Below, piece after piece: positions 1 to 6,281 of a stretch of 12,754 bases of DNA. A program made the position numbers and the translations under genes. The notes beneath the pieces are model-generated. The model worked only from the letters and a program-made list of their open reading frames with translations. It ran no database searches and had not been told where the DNA came from. The stretch's first letter is position 1; each line of letters begins with the position of its first letter. Origin of the DNA: CAZADH01 sp964483805 (GTDB taxonomy: Bacteria; Muiribacteriota; Ozemobacteria; Ozemobacterales; Ozemobacteraceae); contig CAZADH010000176.1 of NCBI GenBank assembly GCA_964483805.1, positions 1 through 12,754 on the forward strand, given 5' to 3'.

Positions 1-49
1 CCGCCGGATTGAGAAAAACGTCGAAGCGCGCCACTGTCATTTCACCCAT
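1..49 (-). CDS. Probable CcdB-family toxin, N-terminal fragment (runs off left edge)
   Basis: Only 16 codons are visible. They begin at an ATG whose first base is 49 and read MGEMTVARFDVFLNPA. The ARFDVxxNP pattern is what I recall from the N-terminus of CcdB-family gyrase-poisoning toxins. A GGAGG ribosome binding site lies at 58-62 with 8 nt between it and the ATG, which supports a real start here; an internal ATG at 40 and a GTG at 34 are alternatives. CcdB is normally encoded just downstream of the antitoxin ccdA, but I could not recognise a CcdA-like protein in the 196 bases between this gene and the synthase gene at 246. A 61-codon open frame (37-222, minus) ends in an ATGA overlap with the internal ATG but has no CcdA features. 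The family call rests on very few residues and needs the neighbouring sequence. Confidence 0.45.
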   Translation of the reverse strand, partial: MGEMTVARFDVFLNPA

Positions 50-106
50 GCCTGTTGCCTCCATCGTCGTTGACCCGTGCTGTTCACACGGCCAAGCGGA
101 ACGACA

Positions 107-123
107 TCAATATTTTGTATTTC
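107..123. repeat. Dispersed AT-rich dyad, copy 1 (intergenic)
   Basis: TCAATAT-TTT-GTATTTC matches 11 of 14 positions of the dyad GAAATAC-N3-GTATTTC. It sits upstream of the CcdB-like start, where a promoter or operator would be expected, but I see no convincing -35/-10 pair around it. Confidence 0.5.
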
Positions 124-192
124 ATGCTGCATCACCCACCTGCACCCGTCGGGCAATCCAGAGTCGGGGGTGCCTGTTGCCGGCTGAATTGC

Positions 193-208
193 GCGGCCAC
201 CCGGCCGC
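193..208 (-). other. GC-rich hairpin downstream of the oxoamine synthase gene
   Basis: GCGGCC-ACCC-GGCCGC can form a perfect 6-bp stem with a 4-nt loop, 37 bases after the stop of the synthase gene. There is no T-run on the minus strand, so it is at best a weak terminator; in DNA this GC-rich such hairpins also arise by chance. Confidence 0.3.
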
Positions 209-245
209 CAGGCGCCTGCCACTGTCGCACGAATGCACCGTATCC

Positions 246-1502
246 TCAGCGGATAACCCCGTACTTGATGCCCAGCTCATGCAGCATCTTCAACGCAAAG
301 GTCAGGTCGTCGTCGGTATGCGTGGCCATCACGGTCAGACGCACCCGCTCGGTGCCCGGCGCCACCGCTGGGTACTCGATCAGCGACAGGAACAACCCGC
401 GCTCGTAGGCCTCTTTGACGATGCCGTAGGCCTTGCTCCGATCGCGCACGTAGAGCGGGATGATCGGCGTCACCGAGTTGCCCACATCGAACCCCATGCC
501 GCCCAACTCGGAGCGCACGCGGTCGGCATTCGCATGCAACCGCTTCAGCAACTGCGGCTCGCTCTGCATGACATCGAGTGCAGCGTGACAACCGGCGACG
601 ATCATCGGCGAAACCGCCGCCGTGAACATGCCGGCCCGGGCAAAATGCCGCAACCAGTTGATCAGTTCTTTGCTGCCGGCAATGAAACCACCGAAGCAAC
701 CGAACGCCTTGCTGAACGTGCCCATGACGATATCGGCCTGGCCCTCGATGCCGCAGTATTCGAGCGACCCGTGCCCATGCGCGCCGACCGCACCGGTTCC
801 GTGGGCATCGTCGACATAAAGCAATGCTTTGTATTTCTTGCACAACTCGGCCATCGGGGCCAACGGCGGAATCTCACCATCCATGCTGTACACCCCGTCG
901 ACCGCCACGAGCTTCTGACCGGGCAAGCCGGCCGCCTCTTTGAGACAACGCTCGAGATCGGCGACATCGGAATGCTTGAACACCAGGCGCTTCGCCCGGC
1001 TGTAGCGGGCCCCGTCGATCAGGCTCGCGTGGTTGAGCTCGTCGCCGATAAATACATCGTCTTTACCCAACAGCGCCGTCAGGGTCCCGACATTCGCCGA
1101 GTAACCCGATGGGAAGATCATCGCCGCCTCGGCGCCCTTGAACTTCGCCAGCGCCGCTTCGAACGCCTGATGCAACGTGGTATTGCCGTTCAACGTGCAC
1201 GGGCCGGCCATGCCGATGCCCCACTTCTCGATCGCGTCCTGCGCCCGTCGCTTGACCTCGGGATGCGTGGTCAGCCCGAGGTAGTTGTTGCTGGCCATCA
1301 TCACCATGTCGCGCGGTTTTCCGGTCTCGAGGGTCACCGCCTCGATGTGGCTGGTGCTCGCCCCGCAGGTGGTGCGAAAGAACAGGTACAGTTTCTGCCG
1401 CCGCGCCTCCTCGATCACCTGATCGAACAGGGCCATCTTCTCGAACAACGTGCGGTTCGGGTCGGCCAGCAACGCCTTTACGTCGAAATTCGCGACATCC
1501 AT
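246..1502 (-). CDS. PLP-dependent alpha-oxoamine synthase (AONS/SPT/KBL-like)
   Basis: This 418-residue protein has the length and motifs of the alpha-oxoamine synthase family, cytosolic fold-type I PLP enzymes that condense an amino acid with an acyl thioester and release CO2 (8-amino-7-oxononanoate synthase, serine palmitoyltransferase, glycine C-acetyltransferase). Visible are SNNYLGL (71-77), GNTTLHQAFEAALAKFKG (106-123), FPSGYSANVG (130-139), the cofactor-stacking His in ELNHAS (His158), the DDAHGTG motif (Asp232, His234) and the PLP lysine in GTFSKAFG (Lys265). The N-terminus (LFEKMALFDQVIEEARRQKLYLFF, in part) resembles the serine-palmitoyltransferase-like branch more than BioF, but I cannot fix the substrate. 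The ATG overlaps the stop of the upstream kinase gene in a TAATG junction, implying translational coupling. It is the last gene of a five-gene minus-strand operon. No biotin genes are nearby, which argues against BioF. Confidence 0.88.
   Translation of the reverse strand: MDVANFDVKALLADPNRTLFEKMALFDQVIEEARRQKLYLFFRTTCGASTSHIEAVTLETGKPRDMVMMASNNYLGLTTHPEVKRRAQDAIEKWGIGMAGPCTLNGNTTLHQAFEAALAKFKGAEAAMIFPSGYSANVGTLTALLGKDDVFIGDELNHASLIDGARYSRAKRLVFKHSDVADLERCLKEAAGLPGQKLVAVDGVYSMDGEIPPLAPMAELCKKYKALLYVDDAHGTGAVGAHGHGSLEYCGIEGQADIVMGTFSKAFGCFGGFIAGSKELINWLRHFARAGMFTAAVSPMIVAGCHAALDVMQSEPQLLKRLHANADRVRSELGGMGFDVGNSVTPIIPLYVRDRSKAYGIVKEAYERGLFLSLIEYPAVAPGTERVRLTVMATHTDDDLTFALKMLHELGIKYGVIR
821..837. 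repeat. Dispersed AT-rich dyad, copy 2 (inside oxoamine synthase gene)
   Basis: GCAATGC-TTT-GTATTTC matches 12 of 14 dyad positions. On the coding strand it spells Lys-Tyr-Lys-Ala-Leu with AT-rich codons. Confidence 0.5.
1049..1065. repeat. Dispersed AT-rich dyad, copy 3 (inside oxoamine synthase gene)
   Basis: TAAATAC-ATC-GTCTTTA matches 11 of 14 dyad positions. On the coding strand it spells Lys-Asp-Asp-Val-Phe, using the GTA and TTT codons that are uncommon elsewhere in the gene. Confidence 0.45.
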
Positions 1503-2125
1503 TATTGTGTCACCTCGCGGACGATACGGTCGAGATCGGCAGCAACGGCATCCTCGGGGCGATCGACATCGACCACCCGCCAGCGTTCCCGCGCCGCCAG
1601 GGCCAACAGTTGTTCACGCAACCGGGTCTGAAAGGCGATGAACGTCGCCTCGCCCGGGTTCTTGAAACCACATTCATACGGAGTGACCCGCGGCTTGCGC
1701 CGCCACGCCACGGCCGGGTCCAGATCGAGCAATACCGTGTATTTCGGTGTCGGCAGCCGTCCCGCCACCCCGAGCAACCAGTCGAGGTTTTCGCCGTGCA
1801 GGTGCTCGGTCAGCACATATTTGTACCAGTAGCCGTCGGCGAGCACGACCCCTTGCTCGTCGGGCGACAGCAGCGCCCACGACTCGAGCAGGCCGTGCAT
1901 GACGAACAGGGCCCGCGCCCCGCCGCTCAACGTGGCCAGGTATTGATGCACCGCCGCCCGATCACAGATGAACGGATGGTGCTGATACCGCGGATGGCGC
2001 GCGATGTCCCACACACTCAGCGTCGGCAGCGGCAGGCCACCAGCGGCAACCGCCCGCGTCGCCAGACGCCGCACGTGCGTCGACTTGCCGCATCCGTCGA
2101 TGCCGGTCACTGCGATCAGGTTCAT
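1502..2125 (-). CDS. Thymidylate-kinase-like P-loop nucleoside/nucleotide kinase
   Basis: A 207-residue protein of thymidylate-kinase size. The Walker A loop GIDGCGKST is at residues 8-16, a DLD segment typical of the core strand is at 134-136 and a basic lid-like stretch (RRKPRVTPYECG) at 142-153. The usual DR(Y/F) motif that holds the nucleotide phosphate reads DGY (97-99), so the substrate may not be dTMP; related P-loop kinases in biosynthetic clusters phosphorylate other small molecules. I chose the ATG at 2125 because GAGGAG (2139-2134) lies 8 nt upstream; a GTG at 2134 that overlaps the HAD stop would add three residues. The stop overlaps the next gene's ATG (TAATG). A housekeeping tmk role is possible, but the operon context and altered motif point to a specialised kinase. 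Confidence 0.75.
   Translation of the reverse strand: MNLIAVTGIDGCGKSTHVRRLATRAVAAGGLPLPTLSVWDIARHPRYQHHPFICDRAAVHQYLATLSGGARALFVMHGLLESWALLSPDEQGVVLADGYWYKYVLTEHLHGENLDWLLGVAGRLPTPKYTVLLDLDPAVAWRRKPRVTPYECGFKNPGEATFIAFQTRLREQLLALAARERWRVVDVDRPEDAVAADLDRIVREVTQ
1729..1745. repeat. Dispersed AT-rich dyad, copy 4 (inside kinase gene)
   Basis: GCAATAC-CGT-GTATTTC matches 13 of 14 dyad positions. The coding strand reads Lys-Tyr-Thr-Val-Leu within the conserved beta strand of the kinase, so protein constraint explains part of the sequence. Confidence 0.55.
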
Positions 2126-2130
2126 GGCCG

Positions 2131-2871
2131 TCACTCCTCACCCAGCAATTTCGTCAATACGTGGTAATCACCCGACCAATCGGGGACCAGATCGGGGGCG
2201 GCGCCGGCACGACGGGTGTGTTCGCTCTCGACGAGAAAACAGCGGATGCCGACGCGTTTCGCGGTCAGGTCTTTGGCGACATCGTTGCCGATCATCAGAG
2301 AATCGGCCGCCGCTAACCGCAGGCGGTCGAGCAGATCGGTGTAGAACCGCGCCTCGCGTTTCTGCCCGATGTGCTGTTCGCTGCCGCTGTAGGCGGCAAA
2401 CCAGGCGGGGTCGTACCCCGCGAGCTGCAACCGCCGCCGGTTGAACGCCGACGGCATGACCGGATTGGTGGCGACGATCTGGGTGAACCGACCACTCGCC
2501 GCCAACTGGCGAACCAGGCTGAGTGCGGGCTCGATCGGGCGGATGTGGGACCGGATCGCCGTATCGAACCGGCCCGTCTCGATCAGGTCGAGGGTGACAC
2601 CGGCAAGCAGGTCGGGCGCCACCCCCAACGGCACACTGAGGGATCGGTTGAAAACCGCATCGTTGGTCGCCGGACCGGCGTTGGCCAGTGCCTTTTTGTA
2701 GGCCCGCGCGGTCGCGAGCAGCGCCGTACCCCAACCCGCGAAACGCGCGGTTTCGCGCAGATACTCGCGGGCCAGGCCGAACACCAACGACGGCACTGAG
2801 GTCCAGTAGGCCAGCGTGCCGTCGAGATCCCAGAGCAGGGCGCGCGGCACCGGCGCGAGCGTCGTGGTCAT
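2131..2871 (-). CDS. HAD-superfamily hydrolase (phosphatase)
   Basis: A 246-residue haloacid-dehalogenase-fold protein. Motif I is WDLDGTL with nucleophile Asp15 and acid/base Asp17; motif II is ATNP with Thr135; the motif III lysine is probably Lys171 in GQKREARFY; motif IV is IGNDVAKD with Asp197 and Asp201. A helical cap lies between motifs I and II (about 25-110). All catalytic residues are present, so an active Mg-dependent phosphatase acting on a small phosphorylated metabolite is expected; the substrate is unknown. I chose the ATG at 2871: translation from 2904 would add 11 unconserved residues, and the ATG forms a TGATG overlap with a stop in one of the two frames possible for the upstream gene. 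The stop lies just before the kinase ATG at 2125. Confidence 0.85.
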   Translation of the reverse strand: MTTTLAPVPRALLWDLDGTLAYWTSVPSLVFGLAREYLRETARFAGWGTALLATARAYKKALANAGPATNDAVFNRSLSVPLGVAPDLLAGVTLDLIETGRFDTAIRSHIRPIEPALSLVRQLAASGRFTQIVATNPVMPSAFNRRRLQLAGYDPAWFAAYSGSEQHIGQKREARFYTDLLDRLRLAAADSLMIGNDVAKDLTAKRVGIRCFLVESEHTRRAGAAPDLVPDWSGDYHVLTKLLGEE

Positions 2872-2887
2872 CAGCGCCGACCGCCGA

Positions 2888-4723
2888 TCATCGGCGCACC
2901 GCAACCTTCGGGGTTGTCGTTAGAAATACAGCGTATTTCACCCNNNNNNNNNNGTCGCGCAACCCGTCAAACGCACTCTGCAAGCCCAACACCGCCGGAA
3001 CCCGGTACTCGCGTGCCAGCACCGCCCCATGCGAAAGCATCGCCCCCGTATCGGCCAGCAGACCGGCCAATCGTGGATAGACCACGCTGAAGAACGGGTC
3101 GGGCGAGCGCACCACCATGACATCCCCCGCCTGTACCCGCTGCAGATCGGCAGGTACCGCCACCCGCCGCACCGGGCCCCGCGCCCGCCCCGGACTCGCG
3201 GCCAACCCGCGGCGCACGGTGGGCACGGCATCGAGGCCACCCCGCAGGTGGCCAGCCACGCCGGCATCGATAGCGCCGGCACGGGCCGCGTCGTTATGGT
3301 CGCGTGACCCACCGGGTTCACCCTGCCCGGTCGGCGGCAAACGCGCATCACCCACGTCGTGCACCACCGGCACCGACGGGGGCCCCTGGCGCCCCGCGTC
3401 TTCCCAGGCCGTGCGACGCGCGCGCGCCAACGCCACCGCCGAGCTGTCGTCGGCGCTCGCGACGCGGGCGCGGATCTCGCCGTCGGTCAGAAAGAAGATC
3501 TCGTCGGGATCGGCCAGAATGCCGCGGGCCACGAACTGGCGAGCGATCTTGGCAACCAGGAGCCGCGTGGGAGGAATGACCAGACCGGTGTAGAAGTGAT
3601 GCTCCTCGTCGATGGCAATGAACTTGCGCAACCACGCGATCAGTTCGCGAGCGAGCACGACGCCGGGCGCTTCATGACCTACATTGTATTTATCACTGCG
3701 CACCCGCAGACCGGCGAGCAACTCGCGCTCGACGCGCGCACGTTCGTCGGCCCACGTCTCGCCCGTTCCGGCACGGCCGGCAAACCCGGGCAGCAGTTCG
3801 GCGAAGGCCCGCGGATCCTCGCCCCAGGTCGGGTCACGCAAATCCCAACTGCAGGTGAGGTGGCCAAATTCCTTCAGAAACCCGGCTATGTCCGGCGACG
3901 AAGCGGTGGCGAGTTCACGCAAGCGCCGATGCAAATCGAGAGTCACCGTCGGTACACCAGAACCGAGCAGCGCCGGCACCCGCGTCGGCTCGGCCGCACC
4001 GGCGATCACCGCCAGTTCGGTCAGGAGCAGCGCCGCGATTTCGCGCACCGCAAAGATCACCAGGTCGGGCCGGATGTAGGCGATCATCGCCGCCCGCAAT
4101 TCGTCACCCAACGAGAGCAACCGGGCCGGGTCATCGGTGGCGCCGATCGCCGTCGCCAGACGAGCAACCTCGCTCTGGTGCCGCGCCAGCACCGTCGGCC
4201 ACGCACGATCGACATCGCCGGCGATTCTCGCCAGAAAGCGGCGCACTGCCCCACCGGCGAGCACCAACGACAGATCGTCGGCGTGTCGCCCCAACTTCGG
4301 CCGGTCGGCCTTCGGGGACCGCAACCAGGCGAGCAACCCGCGCCAGGCCCGGGCCGAGCGCGGTGCCGCCCAACCGGCCCGCCACACCTCGGCCAGCAAC
4401 GACAACCCTTCGCGCGCGGTCAGCCGCACGGCAAACCGGCTCTTGAAATCGAAGGCATCGGCGTTGGCGAAGATCCACCCGTCGCTGCTCACCGCCAACG
4501 GCACCCCGGCGCCGAGCGGCATGCCCATGAACGCTGCGAAGGTGCGCACGCCTTCGTCGAACACCCGCTCGATGTTCGACCAACCCAGTGGGGTCAGCGG
4601 TCGCGGATACCGTTCGGCCGTCAACGCCCGACTCCAGTGATACCGCGGATCCAATGATGCTGCCGGCGCAGCCGTGCCGGCGGCGGGCGTCGCCGCGCCT
4701 CCCCGTCGCCGGATGCTGGTCAC
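2888..4723 (-). CDS. PEP-utilising enzyme (swivelling phosphohistidine domain; no ATP-grasp domain)
   Basis: About 611 residues, interrupted by the N run near the C-terminus. A PLTPLGWS segment (42-49) resembles the one following the ATP-binding domain in PEP-synthase-like and rifampicin-phosphotransferase-like proteins. The middle is helical. The swivelling PEP-utilising domain spans about 505-600, starting LAASPGRARGPV, with the phosphohistidine loop TGAMLSHGAVLARE and catalytic His565. The N-terminal PPDK-type ATP/nucleotide-binding domain of full-length relatives is absent, so it would need a partner, or may bind rather than transfer phosphate. The GTG start at 4723 is supported by GGGGAG (4736-4731) with 7-nt spacing. 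The stop given (2888) assumes the frame is kept through the gap; in another frame the post-gap sequence is also open and ends in a TGA that overlaps the HAD ATG as TGATG, an equally plausible true end at 2871. It is 19 nt from the upstream gene, so operonic. Confidence 0.72.
   Translation of the reverse strand: MTSIRRRGGAATPAAGTAAPAASLDPRYHWSRALTAERYPRPLTPLGWSNIERVFDEGVRTFAAFMGMPLGAGVPLAVSSDGWIFANADAFDFKSRFAVRLTAREGLSLLAEVWRAGWAAPRSARAWRGLLAWLRSPKADRPKLGRHADDLSLVLAGGAVRRFLARIAGDVDRAWPTVLARHQSEVARLATAIGATDDPARLLSLGDELRAAMIAYIRPDLVIFAVREIAALLLTELAVIAGAAEPTRVPALLGSGVPTVTLDLHRRLRELATASSPDIAGFLKEFGHLTCSWDLRDPTWGEDPRAFAELLPGFAGRAGTGETWADERARVERELLAGLRVRSDKYNVGHEAPGVVLARELIAWLRKFIAIDEEHHFYTGLVIPPTRLLVAKIARQFVARGILADPDEIFFLTDGEIRARVASADDSSAVALARARRTAWEDAGRQGPPSVPVVHDVGDARLPPTGQGEPGGSRDHNDAARAGAIDAGVAGHLRGGLDAVPTVRRGLAASPGRARGPVRRVAVPADLQRVQAGDVMVVRSPDPFFSVVYPRLAGLLADTGAMLSHGAVLAREYRVPAVLGLQSAFDGLRDXXXXVKYAVFLTTTPKVAVRR
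2923..2939. repeat. Dispersed AT-rich dyad, copy 5 (perfect palindrome beside assembly gap)
   Basis: GAAATAC-AGC-GTATTTC is a perfect inverted repeat with 7-bp arms and a 3-nt centre. It lies 4 bases from the run of N, at the junction between the PEP-utilising and HAD genes, and is the best copy in the window. Confidence 0.65.
2944..2953. other. Assembly gap (10 N)
   Basis: Ten consecutive undetermined bases. A round number like this is usually a scaffold placeholder, so the true gap length and the reading frame across it are unknown. It falls in the last part of the PEP-utilising protein gene. Confidence 0.95.
3676..3692. repeat. Dispersed AT-rich dyad, copy 6 (inside PEP-utilising gene)
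   Basis: GACCTAC-ATT-GTATTTA matches 11 of 14 dyad positions. The coding strand spells Lys-Tyr-Asn-Val-Gly with AAT and GTA codons. Confidence 0.45.
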
Positions 4724-4742
4724 GCGCTTGCTCCCCGGCCCG

Positions 4743-6092
4743 TCATTCCATCATGGTCAGCAACTTGCGCAAGCGCGCCTCGTCGTTGCCGAACTTCGCC
4801 CGCAACTGGGCCATCATTGCCCCTTCGTCGCCGGTGCCGGGCTTCAGGGTCGCCAACAACATCACCACCGACTTGACCATGAGCAGGCCGAAGACGGGCA
4901 GGCCGTAGCCCTTGCCGATCTCGCGGGCCGTGCGCCAGAGGTTGACGAAGAACAGGCGATGCAACGAACCCTCGCCGGGTGCGCAGCCATTGGTGCGGTA
5001 GAGAACTGCGCGCGGCGGCAACAGCAGCCGGTGCCAGAACTGCAACCACGCGTGCAGTTTGGCCGAGAACCCCGATTCGTATGTAAAACGTAAATACGCC
5101 TTTTCGATCTCGGACGACCAGGTGCTGCGCGAGGCGAGCAGGACCGCACCCCGTGCGGCCAACCGGTCGGTATCGGCCACGATGAACGGTTCGGCGCCGG
5201 CGCGGCAGACGGCCAGCATCGTCTCGGGGACGAGCGGCCCGTACAACGCCTCGACCAGGCGGAGCACCCGATACGCCTGCCCCTGCAATCCCGCCGCCAC
5301 CACTTCTTCGGCAAACACGCCCCAGTCGAGGTCGGGGATGGCGCGAATCAGGTTCGCCACGTCGCCCAGCTCTTTCAATCCAGTTTTGTAATAATGGAAG
5401 TGCACCACGAGGTGCAGGAGGTTGTCGCGCGGGGCCAGCGCCCATGCCGATTCACCGGCAATGGTGACCGGCACCACCCGCCGCCACATCGCCGCGTGGT
5501 CGAGTCGAAACCCGGACTTCGCGCCGGCGAGCCGCCAGTGGGTCCCGACGACGAACGCCAGATCGGGCGACACGTAGGCCGGCAGGTGATGGCCCTTGTT
5601 CTCGTCGGGCGCCTCACCGCCGCCTTCGAGCAGCGCCAGCGGAATCAACCCCAGCTCGTCGTAGATCTGCTTGATCGCCTCGATGTCGGCAAACGGCACG
5701 AGGATATCGAGGTCGTTCATCTTCTTGTAACCAGCCTCGCCGTAGACCGTCTCGGCGAACAGCACGCCTTTGAGCACCACGACGCGGACATTGCGGGCGC
5801 GGGCTGCAGCCAGGAACCGCGCCGTCACCTGCAACCGCGCGGCATTGGCCGCCGCCACCTCGCGCCGCCGATCGGCCAGACGCCGGTCGATCTCGACCGG
5901 ACCCATTTGCAGGGTTTCGAGCTGCCGATGCACCCACGGCGCCACATCGTTGTGCTCGACCAGTCGGCGAAAGCGTGGCCAGTCGACGGCGGCCCCGGCA
6001 AGGCCGGTACGGATCTGCGCCCATTCATCGCCCGACGGTCGCGCCAGCGTGAGGTTGATCAAGGCCCGCTCAAACGGCTCGAATTCAGTCAT
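4743..6092 (-). CDS. Nucleotidyltransferase-fold family protein (NTP_transf_5-like)
   Basis: A 449-residue protein whose VLKG (Lys108-Gly109) followed by KKMNDLDILVP (Asp127, Asp129) matches the metal-binding strand pattern of the uncharacterised nucleotidyltransferase family (Pfam PF14907 type), common in polysaccharide, exosortase-linked and peptide-modification gene neighbourhoods. The N-terminal 100 residues are helical; the region after the catalytic core contains HFHYYKTGLKELGDVANLI, a helical segment also typical of this family. A moderately hydrophobic stretch near the C-terminus (YGLPVFGLLMVKSVVMLLATL, in part) may be a membrane-associated helix. I prefer the ATG at 6092 (MTEFEPFERAL); an upstream ATG at 6116 and a TTG at 6128 are in frame but add unconserved residues. 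No strong ribosome binding site is visible for any of them. It is the first gene of the minus-strand operon. The transferred group and substrate are unknown. Confidence 0.72.
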   Translation of the reverse strand: MTEFEPFERALINLTLARPSGDEWAQIRTGLAGAAVDWPRFRRLVEHNDVAPWVHRQLETLQMGPVEIDRRLADRRREVAAANAARLQVTARFLAAARARNVRVVVLKGVLFAETVYGEAGYKKMNDLDILVPFADIEAIKQIYDELGLIPLALLEGGGEAPDENKGHHLPAYVSPDLAFVVGTHWRLAGAKSGFRLDHAAMWRRVVPVTIAGESAWALAPRDNLLHLVVHFHYYKTGLKELGDVANLIRAIPDLDWGVFAEEVVAAGLQGQAYRVLRLVEALYGPLVPETMLAVCRAGAEPFIVADTDRLAARGAVLLASRSTWSSEIEKAYLRFTYESGFSAKLHAWLQFWHRLLLPPRAVLYRTNGCAPGEGSLHRLFFVNLWRTAREIGKGYGLPVFGLLMVKSVVMLLATLKPGTGDEGAMMAQLRAKFGNDEARLRKLLTMME

Positions 6093-6130
6093 GGCGGCAT
6101 GATGCCTCAGTCCCATCGGCCGAGTCAAGG

Positions 6131-6177
6131 CAACGACAACGGGAACCCCCGACGGCCAATCCGTGCGATTGTCGTTG
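6131..6177. promoter_or_regulatory. Inverted repeat in the divergent promoter region (candidate operator)
   Basis: CAACGACAA (6131-6139) and TTGTCGTTG (6169-6177) are perfect 9-bp inverted arms 29 nt apart. The right arm overlaps the -35 box of the rightward promoter. Just outside the left arm, TTGACT on the minus strand (6128-6123) could be the -35 of the leftward operon, with CATCAT (6104-6099) as a poor -10 after 18 nt. The symmetry suggests one regulator controlling both directions. Confidence 0.45.
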
Positions 6178-6203
6178 ACATTCCGAAACCGTTGCGGTTA
6201 AAT
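6175..6203 (+). promoter_or_regulatory. Sigma70-type promoter for the secreted Cys-rich protein
   Basis: A perfect TTGACA -35 (6175-6180) is followed after exactly 17 nt by TTAAAT (6198-6203), which matches 4 of 6 bases of TATAAT. Transcription would start near 6210, giving a leader of about 70 nt. Confidence 0.7.
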
Positions 6204-6281
6204 CACGGGCATGCCGGGTACACTCATGGGGTACCTGCCACATTTTTGTCGACCTAATTTCGAAAGGGAGGTTTTATCACC

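Noticed and set aside
37..222. 61-codon minus-strand frame ending in an ATGA overlap inside the CcdB-like start, considered as a CcdA antitoxin
   Set aside because: Composition (many Gly, Arg, Trp) and lack of the CcdA tail pattern argue against it; the dyad copy lies inside it and no ribosome binding site was seen.
9..1631. 540-codon open frame on the plus strand opposite the oxoamine synthase and kinase genes
   Set aside because: Its product is low-complexity, Arg/His-rich and matches nothing, while the opposite strand encodes clear families. Long antisense frames are expected in GC-rich genes.
3359..4657. 432-codon plus-strand open frame opposite the PEP-utilising gene
   Set aside because: Shadow of a gene with a recognisable catalytic domain on the other strand.
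6216..6235. GGTAC...GTACC in the leader of the Cys-rich protein, considered as a riboswitch or attenuator
   Set aside because: Only a 5-bp stem with a long loop; no second structure or terminator alternative is visible.
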